Shown one piece after another: positions 18,558-28,964 of a DNA stretch of 64,000 nucleotides. The stretch's first letter is position 1, and each line of letters starts with the position of its first letter. Source of the stretch: Bifidobacterium scardovii JCM 12489 = DSM 13734. GTDB lineage: Bacteria; Actinomycetota; Actinomycetes; Actinomycetales; Bifidobacteriaceae. Where the stretch lies: contig NZ_AP012331.1 of assembly GCF_001042635.1 (NCBI RefSeq), forward strand, positions 1,178,001 to 1,242,000. The letters run 5' to 3'. The notes under the pieces are model-generated. The model saw nothing but the letters and a program-made list of their open reading frames with translations, was not told the origin of the DNA and ran no database searches. A program made the position numbers and the translations under genes.

Positions 18558-18875
18558 TTAGTCGCGCGTCCGGTTCCCGATCAGAGGCGTGATGTCGCCG
18601 ATGCTCCCGGAATCAAAAGTAAAAATGTCGTAGTCGCGTTGCAGGTTCATCCAGAATTCGGGGGTCATGTCAAATGCCTTCGCGAGCCTATGCGCCATAG
18701 CCGTGGAAATGCGGCGGCGTCCGTTGATGATTTCGCCGACCGCCGTTTCGGATACGCCGATGGCTTTGGCAAGGCGATAGTTGCTGATGTGCATCGGCTC
18801 CAAGAACTCTTCCTTGAGAATCTCCCCGGGTGCACTGACATACGGGTTAGCTGTGGTAGTCGTCGAATCGGACAT
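18558..18875 (-). CDS. higA: HigA-type antitoxin (XRE family)
   Basis: 105 residues from the second of two adjacent ATGs (18875), with GGAGG 6 bases upstream; the first ATG (18878) is too close to it. The helix-turn-helix is typical of HigA/VapI: PGEILKEEFLEPM, then NYRLAKAIGVSETAVGEIINGRRRIS and LAKAFDMTPEFWMNLQ. It neutralises the toxin encoded just upstream and represses the pair. The gene overlaps the toxin by 29 bases, the normal toxin-first order of higBA. The locus lies immediately upstream of the island operon. Confidence 0.92.
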   Translation of the reverse strand: MSDSTTTTANPYVSAPGEILKEEFLEPMHISNYRLAKAIGVSETAVGEIINGRRRISTAMAHRLAKAFDMTPEFWMNLQRDYDIFTFDSGSIGDITPLIGNRTRD

Positions 18876-19140
18876 CATACGCCTCCTTGGTTTCGTCGTT
18901 CCATCGAAAGACAAGGCGATATTGCCTGTTCACCCGGATGCTCCAGTAACCTGCCAGATCTCCTTTGAGGCGTTCGAGCATGTTGCCCGGTGGAACCTTG
19001 AGATCGCGGAGCGAATGTGCCGCCTTGAGCATTTGAAGGCGGCGGGCGAGTTGCCGCTCGCAACCGGTCGGATATCCCGGCGGGTAGGGGCCGCCATACA
19101 GGAAATCATTCAAGGCCTTGTCTCGTGTGGTTATGGACAT
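18847..19140 (-). CDS. higB: HigB-type toxin (RelE superfamily mRNA interferase)
   Basis: 97 residues from the ATG at 19140. The family pattern is clear: FRDKAL-like start (TTRDKALNDF), LQMLKAAHSLRDLKVPPGN, LKGDLAGYWSIRVNRQYRLVFRW and the DYH end. HigB toxins cleave mRNA on the ribosome. An upstream ATG at 19170 in the same frame would place the palindromic operator inside the gene, so 19140 is preferred. No obvious ribosome-binding site precedes it. Confidence 0.92.
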   Translation of the reverse strand: MSITTRDKALNDFLYGGPYPPGYPTGCERQLARRLQMLKAAHSLRDLKVPPGNMLERLKGDLAGYWSIRVNRQYRLVFRWNDETKEAYDVRFDDYHS

Positions 19141-19159
19141 GATAGTATCGCATTCCGTT

Positions 19160-19178
19160 AGTAACGTCAAACGTTAGT
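19160..19178. promoter_or_regulatory. Candidate HigA operator
   Basis: TAACGT-CAA-ACGTTA (19162-19176), extended imperfectly by A-G/C-T on both sides. It lies 20 bases upstream of the toxin start, where HigA or the HigBA complex would bind to autoregulate. TAGTATCG also occurs on both sides (19143 and 19176). Confidence 0.55.
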
Positions 19179-19210
19179 ATCGTGATTGTGGTACAGAACC
19201 AATGGTGCTG

Positions 19211-19233
19211 GCTCCCCTCGCTGAGGGGAGCCA
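19211..19233. terminator. GGCTCCCCTC palindrome after the WXG100 gene
   Basis: A 10-bp stem GGCTCCCCTC / GAGGGGAGCC with a 3-base loop, 12 bases after the WXG100 stop on the minus strand. It is one of many copies of this palindrome in the window. Confidence 0.6.
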
Positions 19234-19245
19234 GCATTCGCGGCG

Positions 19246-19536
19246 CTAGCCGGCGAACAGGCGGGAGGCCTGGGCTTCGGCGTCGGCGTAGAGGGTGGAG
19301 GCCGAGGCGAGCGCGCGCTGGATGGACTCGAGCGAGGCCTCCATCTGCTGCTGCGCGGCGCGCCATTGTTCGGCCACCGAGGCGAATTGCGTGGCGGCCG
19401 AGCCGCGCCACACGCCCTGCAGGGCGTTGAGATTCGCGTACATGCCGTTCACCGCCTGCCTGATGGCGGCGACGGAGGCGTTGACGGCTGCCGATGAGGA
19501 CTGGATCTGCTCGGAATCCACTTGATACTGCGGCAT
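19246..19536 (-). CDS. WXG100 family (ESAT-6-like) protein
   Basis: 96 residues, the typical size. A helical hairpin with the WxG turn (GVWRGSAA) near the middle and a YxxxE-like end (YADAEAQA) marks it as a substrate type for ESX/type VII secretion. AAAGGAA precedes the ATG at 19536 at good spacing. No EccC ATPase or other ESX component is visible in the window, so it is either an orphan exported by machinery elsewhere or a non-secreted homologue. It diverges from the TPM-domain protein gene, with about 80 bases between the starts. Confidence 0.9.
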   Translation of the reverse strand: MPQYQVDSEQIQSSSAAVNASVAAIRQAVNGMYANLNALQGVWRGSAATQFASVAEQWRAAQQQMEASLESIQRALASASTLYADAEAQASRLFAG

Positions 19537-19617
19537 GATCGTTCCTTTCCAAGGTGATGTTGTGCGGTTGTGCCGGCGGCGGACCTCTTGGCGAAGCCGA
19601 CCGCTAAGGTGGACGAT

Positions 19618-20586
19618 ATGACAGATCGCGAGAACGGATACGGAAAATCGGCCTCTGTGGTCGAAGGTTTGCGGCACGGCGTGTTGCCAGTGCTTGCAGT
19701 GTGTGCGATGGTGCTGGCGGTGGCGTTCGGGGGTGCGTATGCTCCGATGGCGCTGGCCGACGACGGATCGGGCACCGGCTCGTCCGGCGATTCCAGCGTC
19801 ACGGATCAGGGGACCTCCACCTTCACCGACGACATCACGGACACCAACAATCTGCTGGGCGCCGACCTGTCGGCCGTCACCGATGCCATCAAGAAGACCA
19901 AGCAGGACACCGGCGTGACGGTCAAGCTCATGTACATTCCCTCCTTCGGCACCACGGACAAGCCGGCCAAGTGGGCCAGCGACGTGCTCGAGGCGCTCAA
20001 GCCCGAGCACAACACCGTGATGATGGCGGTGGCCTCGGAGGACGGCAATCTGGTGGTCGCCGTCTCGTCGAACTCCGACGAGTGGCTGAAGAAGCAGCAG
20101 ACCGTCGACGACCTGTCGAAGGTGGCCACCGATCCGCTGCTCAAGGACACGCCCGACTGGGCCGGGGCGGCCACGGCGATGATGGACGAGATCGCCAAGG
20201 TGAAGCAGACCTCGACGTCGTCGTCCACCGTGACCGTCGGCATCGTGGTGATGGTCGCGGTGCTCGCGGTGCTTGTGGTGATCATCGTGGTGACCGCGAT
20301 CATCCGCAGCCATCGCAAGAAGAAGGCCCGGAAGGGCAAGGCTCGCCGCCGCCACAAGGCGCCGTCCGCCAAGGGGCGTGCATCCGCGCCGGCCGACACC
20401 TCCGCCGATTCCGCCGCTGCTCCTGCAGCCGCTCCCATCGCCGATGAATCCGCAGCCGACGCCGTGCCGGACGCGCAGGTTCCTTGGTCCGTTACGCCGG
20501 CCGACGAAACCCCCGAACGCCCCGAAACCGCCGTCCCGGCGCCGGAATCGGACCAGCCGGACGACTCCGGCGTGATTGTTCCGTAA
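19618..20586 (+). CDS. TPM-domain membrane protein
   Basis: 322 residues from the ATG at 19618, preceded by AAGGTGG. There is an N-terminal signal-type hydrophobic segment (about 25-45). A TPM (DUF477) domain follows, with DITDTNNLLG, TGVTVKLMYIP and NTVMMAVASEDGNLVVAV. A second transmembrane segment lies near 205-230, then a very basic stretch and a Pro/Ala/Glu/Asp-rich tail. TPM domains face outside the membrane and have been linked to photosystem repair or phosphatase-like activity; the bacterial role is unclear. The end lies close to the two-component system downstream. Confidence 0.8.
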   Translation: MTDRENGYGKSASVVEGLRHGVLPVLAVCAMVLAVAFGGAYAPMALADDGSGTGSSGDSSVTDQGTSTFTDDITDTNNLLGADLSAVTDAIKKTKQDTGVTVKLMYIPSFGTTDKPAKWASDVLEALKPEHNTVMMAVASEDGNLVVAVSSNSDEWLKKQQTVDDLSKVATDPLLKDTPDWAGAATAMMDEIAKVKQTSTSSSTVTVGIVVMVAVLAVLVVIIVVTAIIRSHRKKKARKGKARRRHKAPSAKGRASAPADTSADSAAAPAAAPIADESAADAVPDAQVPWSVTPADETPERPETAVPAPESDQPDDSGVIVP

Positions 20587-20638
20587 GATTCAGTCGGTAT
20601 TCAGGAAACCCTCAGACAGCCGGGACATGCTGGGAGCC

Positions 20639-21382
20639 ATGAGTAAGTCTATTGAAGCATCGATTGTTGTCGTCGACGACGAACCCTCCATCCGGGAACT
20701 GCTCGTCGCATCCCTGCACTTCGCGGGTTTCGAGGTGGCCACCGCGGCTTCCGGCTCCGAGGCCATCGAGGTGATCGAAAAGACCCAGCCCGACCTGATC
20801 GTGCTGGACGTCATGCTCCCGGACATCGACGGATTCACCGTCACCCGCCGCATCCGCCAGGAAGGCGTCGATGCGCCGGTGCTCTTCCTCACCGCCCGCG
20901 ACGATACGCAGGACAAGGTGATGGGCCTGACCGTCGGCGGCGACGACTACGTCACCAAGCCGTTCAGCCTCGAGGAGGTCGTCGCCCGCATCCGCGCGAT
21001 CCTGCGCCGCACCCGCGAACAGGTCGAGGACGACCCGGTCATCCGCGTCGGCGATCTCGAGATCAACGAGGACTCCCACGACGTCTCCCGCGCCGGTCAG
21101 CCGATCGATCTGAGCCCCACCGAATACAAGCTGCTGCGCTACCTGATGGACAACGAGGGCCGCGTGCTCTCCAAGGCGCAGATCCTCGACCACGTCTGGC
21201 AGTACGACTGGGGCGGCGACGCGGCGATCGTCGAATCCTACATCTCCTACCTGCGCAAGAAGGTCGACGGCATCGAGGTCGATGACGGCAACGGCGGCAA
21301 GCGCAAGGTGACCCCGCTGATCGAAACCAAGCGCGGCATCGGATACATGATCCGCGAGCCGCGGGCCGCACAGGGCGCATGA
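20639..21382 (+). CDS. OmpR-family response regulator
   Basis: 247 residues from the ATG at 20639, with GGGAG just upstream; an ATG at 20627 in the same frame is possible. The receiver domain has VVDDEPSIREL, LIVLDVMLPDIDGF with the phospho-acceptor Asp, and DDYVTKPFS with the conserved Lys. The C-terminal winged helix (SPTEYKLLRYLM, VESYISYLRKKVD) binds DNA. It is coupled to the histidine kinase gene by an ATGA overlap. The closest general type is the actinobacterial MprA/TcrA group; the signal is unknown. Confidence 0.93.
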   Translation: MSKSIEASIVVVDDEPSIRELLVASLHFAGFEVATAASGSEAIEVIEKTQPDLIVLDVMLPDIDGFTVTRRIRQEGVDAPVLFLTARDDTQDKVMGLTVGGDDYVTKPFSLEEVVARIRAILRRTREQVEDDPVIRVGDLEINEDSHDVSRAGQPIDLSPTEYKLLRYLMDNEGRVLSKAQILDHVWQYDWGGDAAIVESYISYLRKKVDGIEVDDGNGGKRKVTPLIETKRGIGYMIREPRAAQGA

Positions 21383-23301
21383 CCGGCATGGGCAATCCGT
21401 CCCCGAACGGCGCCTCGCCGAACCCGGGGCAGGCGGCCGGAGCACAGGAGACGCAGTCGGAGCAGCAGGCGCAGCAAGCGCCCCAGCCGGCGCAGGGCTC
21501 GCCGCAGCCCGCCGCCCCCGAAGCCAAACCGTCGTGGTTCTCCAGCCATGTGCGCCGCCGCGTGGACGCGATTCCGCTGAGCACCAAGCTGGTGGCGTGC
21601 ATCGTCGTGCTGCTCACCATCGGATCCTTCGGCCTGTCGTTCTCGATCCGCCAGCTGGTCGGCAACTATCTGCTCGAAAAGGTGGACAAACAGCTGATCC
21701 AGCAGCGCGTGCTGGTGGTCAACGGCAGCGAGCTGCTGCAGCAGGCCGACAACAACAGCCAGGCCTCGCTTGGCCTGAACGAGTACTACCTGCAGATCCG
21801 TGATCTGAACTACAAGGTCTACCGCACCCCGCTGCCGGCCATCGTCATCCAGGACGGCGTGACCTCCGAGCCGGTGCTGCCGGCCGACGGATCCATGGGA
21901 TCGGTGGAGCTTGGCGTGCCGTTCACCACCACGGCACTGGTGAAGACCACATCGCCCAACGCCGACCACGCCGCGGTGGCGTCCGCGCGCTCGCCCTGGC
22001 GCGTTCTGGCGCTGAAGCTGGTCGACAAGGACAACAATCCGAACGGCTACGCGTTCATCGGCCTGTCGCTGAGCGACGTCATCGACACCGCGGACACGCT
22101 CACCCGGTATTGCACGATGCTCGGCATCGCCATCGTGCTGCTCGGCGGCGTGATCGGCACGATCGTCGTGCAGGCCACGCTCGCCCCGCTCAAGCGCATC
22201 GAAAAGACCGCGGCGAAGATCGCCGCCGGCGACCTGAGCCAGCGCGTGCCGAGCGCGCCGGAAAACACCGAGGTCGGCTCGCTGTCGGCCTCGCTGAACG
22301 CGATGCTGGCGCGCATCGAGCAGAGCTTCCACGAACAGCAGGAGACCACCGACAAGATGAAGCGGTTCGTCTCCGACGCCAGCCACGAGCTGCGCACCCC
22401 GCTGGCCGCCATCCACGGCTATGCGGAGCTGTACAAGATGCAGCGCGATTTCCCGGGGGCGCTCGAGCGCGCCGACGAGTCGATCGAGCACATCGAGGCT
22501 TCGAGCACCCGCATGACCGTGCTCGTCGAGGACCTGCTGTCGCTGGCCCGCCTCGACGAGGGCCGCGGCATCGACATCACCCAGCAGGTGCCCCTGACCT
22601 CGCTGATCTCCGACGCCTCCGACGACCTGCACGCGCTCGACCCCGAACGCGGCATCAGCGAGGGCGTGCTCGAGTTGCGGCCGGCCGAGGGCGACCTGCC
22701 CTCACGCTTCGTGTTCGTGCCCGGGGACATGCCCCAGGTGACGCTCACCGGCGACGGATCGCGCCTGCGGCAGGTGATTACCAACATCGTCGGCAACATC
22801 CACCGCTACACGCCGGCCGACTCGCCGGTGGAGGTGTCGGTCATCGTGATGCCCGCGTCGATCAGCCCCGAATCGCTGTCGCGCATGCCCGCCACCGAGA
22901 CGTCGATGCGCCACCTCATCGAGGCCATCGAGGTCGGCCAGTCCATGCAGGTCGGCATGAACTACGCGATCGTGCGGTTCTCCGACCACGGGCCCGGCGT
23001 GCCGGCCGAGTCGCGCTCGCAGATCTTCGAGCGGTTCTACACCGCCGATCCCTCGCGCGCGAGGGAGAAGGGCGGCACCGGCCTCGGCATGGCGATCGCG
23101 CAGTCGGTGGTCAAGGCCCACCGCGGCTTCATCTGCGCCACCGGCACCGATGGCGGGGGGCTGACCCTCACCGTCGTGCTGCCAATCGCCCCCGTCGAAC
23201 CGCATGTCGTGACGGCCGCGGACGGCGCGGATCGCAGGAACCGCACGAGCAAGACCGATCGGAAAACCCCTAAGCCCGACAAGAAAACCAAGCAGGTCTG
23301 A
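21379..23301 (+). CDS. Sensor histidine kinase
   Basis: 640 residues. A 55-residue Gln/Pro/Ala-rich cytoplasmic start is followed by a transmembrane segment (about 70-95), an extracytoplasmic sensor region (about 95-240) and a second transmembrane segment (about 243-268). Then come a HAMP linker, the H-box FVSDASHELRTPLAAIHGYAEL, and an ATPase domain with the G2 box KGGTGLGMAIAQS. The ATPase domain carries an extra stretch between the N and G1 boxes (about residues 490-525). The tail is basic. It phosphorylates the regulator encoded immediately upstream. The stop codon lies in a short palindrome (AGGTCTG AA CAGACCT). Confidence 0.93.
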   Translation: MTGMGNPSPNGASPNPGQAAGAQETQSEQQAQQAPQPAQGSPQPAAPEAKPSWFSSHVRRRVDAIPLSTKLVACIVVLLTIGSFGLSFSIRQLVGNYLLEKVDKQLIQQRVLVVNGSELLQQADNNSQASLGLNEYYLQIRDLNYKVYRTPLPAIVIQDGVTSEPVLPADGSMGSVELGVPFTTTALVKTTSPNADHAAVASARSPWRVLALKLVDKDNNPNGYAFIGLSLSDVIDTADTLTRYCTMLGIAIVLLGGVIGTIVVQATLAPLKRIEKTAAKIAAGDLSQRVPSAPENTEVGSLSASLNAMLARIEQSFHEQQETTDKMKRFVSDASHELRTPLAAIHGYAELYKMQRDFPGALERADESIEHIEASSTRMTVLVEDLLSLARLDEGRGIDITQQVPLTSLISDASDDLHALDPERGISEGVLELRPAEGDLPSRFVFVPGDMPQVTLTGDGSRLRQVITNIVGNIHRYTPADSPVEVSVIVMPASISPESLSRMPATETSMRHLIEAIEVGQSMQVGMNYAIVRFSDHGPGVPAESRSQIFERFYTADPSRAREKGGTGLGMAIAQSVVKAHRGFICATGTDGGGLTLTVVLPIAPVEPHVVTAADGADRRNRTSKTDRKTPKPDKKTKQV

Positions 23302-23381
23302 ACAGACCTTGGGGTAAACTGATAATTTGGTTGATTCGGATAGGCGATTGGCCTGCGATGCAGTAGTGAGGTGTGATTCAG

Positions 23382-23771
23382 ATGCCCAGCGGACGTGTGC
23401 GTTGGTTTGATGCGAACAAGGGATACGGCTTCATCACGAACGAGGCCGGCGCGGACGTGTTTCTTCCCGCCGTCGCCTTGCCGGATGGCGTGACCACCCT
23501 GCGCAAGGGGGCCAAGGTCGAGTATTCCGTCGTCGACGGCCGCAAGGGGCCCCAGGCGATGGGTGTCCGCCTTATCGAGAGCGCCCCGTCGATGGTCAAG
23601 GCCACGAGGCCGAAGCCTGACGACATGGCGGCCATCGTGGAGGATCTGATCAAGCTGCTGGACTCCGCGGGCAACGGCCTGCGCCGCCACCACTACCCTT
23701 CGCAGGCCGACAGCAAGAAGCTGGCCACGCTGCTGCGCGCGGTGGCTGACAACTTTGACGTACAGGACTGA
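23382..23771 (+). CDS. Cold-shock-domain protein with C-terminal extension
   Basis: 129 residues from the ATG at 23382, with GAGGTG about 8 bases upstream. The N-terminal 65 residues are a cold-shock domain (GRVRWFDANKGYGFIT, DVFLPAVAL). A helical tail of about 60 residues (ending KKLATLLRAVADNFDVQD) follows. Actinobacteria commonly encode such extended cold-shock proteins next to a DUF3027 gene, as here; the gap is only 5 bases. It should bind nucleic acid; the tail may mediate partner binding. Confidence 0.88.
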   Translation: MPSGRVRWFDANKGYGFITNEAGADVFLPAVALPDGVTTLRKGAKVEYSVVDGRKGPQAMGVRLIESAPSMVKATRPKPDDMAAIVEDLIKLLDSAGNGLRRHHYPSQADSKKLATLLRAVADNFDVQD

Positions 23772-23776
23772 GATAT

Positions 23777-24808
23777 ATGCCCGAAACGACACTGGATCCC
23801 GTATCGATCGCACGGGCGGTCGCCCTTGACGTGGCGGATGCGCCCGATCAGGTCGGCGATTTCGTCGAGGCGATCGAACTTGACGACCATGTGACGGATT
23901 TCCGTTTCGTCTGCGCCACCAAGGGGTATGAGGGGTGGCAGTGGACGATCACGTTGTACCACGACGTCGAGGCGGAGCACTGGACGGTGAACGAATCGTC
24001 CCTGATTCCCACCGATGCCGCGCTGCGCCCGCCGGAATGGGTGCCGTGGAAGGACCGTCTCGAGCCTACCGACCTGTCGGTCACCGATGCGCTCGGCACC
24101 GATCCCGACGATCCGCGCCTGGAGACGGGCCTGGATCTGGCTCAGGCCGCCGTGGCGGAGGTGTCCGAGGAACCGGCGGCGGAGGAGAAAGACGCCAAGG
24201 CGCAAGCCGATGCGCCGGTCGCCGCGTCCGGCGACGCCGCTGCGGCCGATACGGCGCCGGCGCCCGCTCCGGACGCGTCCGGCGATGCGGCCGACACCGC
24301 GGCCGACGGCGATGCCGATGCCCCGGCACCGACCTCGCAGGAGGATATCGCCGATGCGGTGAACGAATTCGAACTGTCGCGCCGGCATGTGATGAGCCCG
24401 CTCGGGCGCGCCCAGACGGCGAAGCGCTGGTATGAGGGTCCCCGCGGTCCGAAGTCCCTGTCCACCAAGACCGCGGACGGCAACATCTGCGCGAACTGCG
24501 GCTTCTTCATCCAGCTCAAGGGCGATCTGAACCTGATGTTCGGCGTGTGCGCGAACAAGTGGAGCCCCGACGACGGGCGCGTGGTGTCCGTGGATCACGG
24601 GTGCGGCGAGCATTCGGAGATCGAGCCGCCGGAGCCGACGCATCTGTGGGTGCAGTCCAAGCCGGCGTACGACGATCTGCACATCGACGTGGTGGCCCAG
24701 GCGCCTCGCGAGGAGCGGGGGCCGGTCGAGCTCATCGAGCAGCTTGAGGCCGCCGGCATCGAGATCCCCGAAGGCGCGATCGTCCTCAGGTCCCAGCTGC
24801 CCGAGTGA
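23777..24808 (+). CDS. DUF3027 family protein
   Basis: 343 residues. The N-terminal part has the DUF3027 pattern: WQWTITLYHD, PPEWVPWKDRLEPTDL, then DPRL. A long Ala/Asp/Pro-rich low-complexity linker (about 125-195) is followed by a second conserved region with CANCGFF and a later CGEH, which may bind metal, and ends EGAIVLRSQLPE. The family is restricted to actinobacteria and has no known function. It is co-transcribed with the cold-shock-domain gene. Confidence 0.85.
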   Translation: MPETTLDPVSIARAVALDVADAPDQVGDFVEAIELDDHVTDFRFVCATKGYEGWQWTITLYHDVEAEHWTVNESSLIPTDAALRPPEWVPWKDRLEPTDLSVTDALGTDPDDPRLETGLDLAQAAVAEVSEEPAAEEKDAKAQADAPVAASGDAAAADTAPAPAPDASGDAADTAADGDADAPAPTSQEDIADAVNEFELSRRHVMSPLGRAQTAKRWYEGPRGPKSLSTKTADGNICANCGFFIQLKGDLNLMFGVCANKWSPDDGRVVSVDHGCGEHSEIEPPEPTHLWVQSKPAYDDLHIDVVAQAPREERGPVELIEQLEAAGIEIPEGAIVLRSQLPE

Positions 24809-24839
24809 TCGCCGCGCACGTTGCCTGTCGTTCAAACGT

Positions 24840-24920
24840 AAGGGGCTTCCCTCAAGCGAGGGAAGCCCCTTGTTCGTATTAGTCGTGAATTTTGGCTCCC
24901 CTCAGAGAGGGGAGCCAAAA
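24840..24920. terminator. Two hairpins between convergent DUF3027 and Usp genes
   Basis: The first is AAGGGGCTTCCCTC with its perfect complement and an AAGC loop (24840-24871). The second is TTTTGGCTCCCCTC / GAGGGGAGCCAAAA (24890-24920), which carries T-runs in both directions and should terminate both genes. Confidence 0.85.
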
Positions 24921-24946
24921 TTCATGTCCCGGGTATGCGCGGTCGC

Positions 24947-25924
24947 TCAGTGCACCACGGTGAGCGTGCACTCGGCGAGGTTGACGAGTTGCTTGGACAC
25001 CGAGCCGAGGAAGTGCGCGTCGAATCCGGACAGGCCGCGCGACCCGACCACCAGATGGCTCGCGTAGCGGGACGCCGAGATCAGCCCCTTGGCCGCGGAG
25101 ATGTGGAAGGCGTGCGAGCGGATCTCGACGCCAGCGTCGAGTATGGTCTGCGCCTCGCTCTCCACCATGGCCGCCAGCACATCCTCGGCCCGCTTCTGCC
25201 CCTCGTCGATCGGGGCGATCGCGTTCTCGTAGCCCGCGATCGTGCCGAGATCCTTCAGTTGCCAGCAGAACAGCACATGCAGGGGCAGGTGGTGCACGCT
25301 CGCCTCATGGATCGCGAACCGCAGGGCGTGCCGCGAGGTGTTCGATCCATCCACGCCAACGACCACCGGGCGGTGGTTCTCCTCGGTGTCCGGGCGGGCG
25401 AACCCGACTGGGGCGTTGCCGGGCGTCAGCGCGTTGGCGATCGCGTCCTGCATGCTCTCGTCCTCGTCGTTGAAGATGCGCACCACGGTCACCGGCACCT
25501 TCGCCTCCTGCACCAGCGACGCGGAGAACGAGCCGGTGAACCAGCGGGCCACGCGGCCGAGCGAGCGGCGCCCGACCACCAGCTGCTGGGCGTCGTGCCC
25601 GATCTGCAGCAGCGCGGACGCGCCGGACGCGTGCACCGAGGTGAGCGTGACGTTGTCGGTCGTCAGGTCCAGACCGGCCACGGCCTCGTCGACCCACGAC
25701 TGCAGTTTCTCGACGATGCTTTGGCGGGTGCGCTCCCAGGCCTCGTCGCTGTCCGGTTCGGAGCCCATGTCCCACGATCGGGTCCAGCCGTACACGGCGT
25801 TGACCCGCTGCCCGGTCAGCTGGGCCTCGCGCAGCGCCCAGCGCAGCGCGGCGAAGGATTCGTCGGAACCGTCGACCCCGACCATGATGTCGGCCATGGT
25901 TCCATTGGATGTGTTGTCGGTCAT
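24947..25924 (-). CDS. Tandem universal stress protein
   Basis: 325 residues from the ATG at 25924, with GGAGGAGG upstream. Two Usp domains: the first begins ADIMVGVDGSDES and ends near QLVVGRRSLG, the second begins PVVVGVDGSNTS and ends HLVVGSRGLSGF. The G-x2-G-x9-G(S/T) ATP-binding pattern is seen in both, in somewhat altered form. It is likely a cytoplasmic ATP-binding stress protein. It is monocistronic, diverges from clpC by 142 bases, and converges on the DUF3027 gene. Confidence 0.92.
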   Translation of the reverse strand: MTDNTSNGTMADIMVGVDGSDESFAALRWALREAQLTGQRVNAVYGWTRSWDMGSEPDSDEAWERTRQSIVEKLQSWVDEAVAGLDLTTDNVTLTSVHASGASALLQIGHDAQQLVVGRRSLGRVARWFTGSFSASLVQEAKVPVTVVRIFNDEDESMQDAIANALTPGNAPVGFARPDTEENHRPVVVGVDGSNTSRHALRFAIHEASVHHLPLHVLFCWQLKDLGTIAGYENAIAPIDEGQKRAEDVLAAMVESEAQTILDAGVEIRSHAFHISAAKGLISASRYASHLVVGSRGLSGFDAHFLGSVSKQLVNLAECTLTVVH

Positions 25925-26066
25925 GATGTCCTCCTCCACGAAGAGCCGATACGTCCAGCATATCGTCATTCGTTGCGTCTAGAGCGCAATTCGGGGGCGA
26001 AACGTCATAAACGTCACCGCGAATCGGTAGAGTGTTGAAACGACTACCAAGAGTGGAAGGACAAGC

Positions 26067-28709
<2,643 letters not shown>

Positions 28710-28737
28710 CGCGACCCGGTCCGGCGGCATGAGCCTT

Positions 28738-28797
28738 GCCGGATATGGAAGAAGCTCCCCTTGTGGGGAGCTTCTTCCATATCCGGCATTACTTTTT
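28738..28797 (+). terminator. clpC terminator
   Basis: A perfect 23-bp stem (28738-28760 with 28765-28787) and a TTGT loop, followed by TTTTT at 28793-28797. Confidence 0.9.
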
Positions 28798-28934
28798 GGC
28801 TCCCCTCTCTGAGGGGAGCTGTCGGCGTAGCCGACTGAGGGGGAGCACGCGCGAATCGGCTTAATATCAAGCGTTCGCGGTAATCCTCCCCTCAGGCCGC
28901 TACGCGGCCAGCTTCCCTCATGGAGGGGAGCCAA
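28798..28934. repeat. Intergenic palindromic element, long form (copy A)
   Basis: It begins GGCTCCCCTCTCTGAGGGGA, continues with GTCGGCGTAGCCGAC, then a spacer of about 55 bases, CTCCCCTCAGGCCGC, and ends GAGGGGAGCC. It resembles 31238-31342 and 51487-51619 in layout. It flanks the frameshifted gene 28965-31110 on one side; the other copy lies on the far side in the same orientation. Confidence 0.7.
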
Positions 28935-28964
28935 ACACAGTACAAGGATGAATGAGGCGGCTTC

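Noticed and set aside
25925..26066. HspR (HAIR) or ClgR site before clpC
   Set aside because: No CTTGAGT-N7-ACTCAAG dyad, and no ClgR-like dyad clear enough to call.
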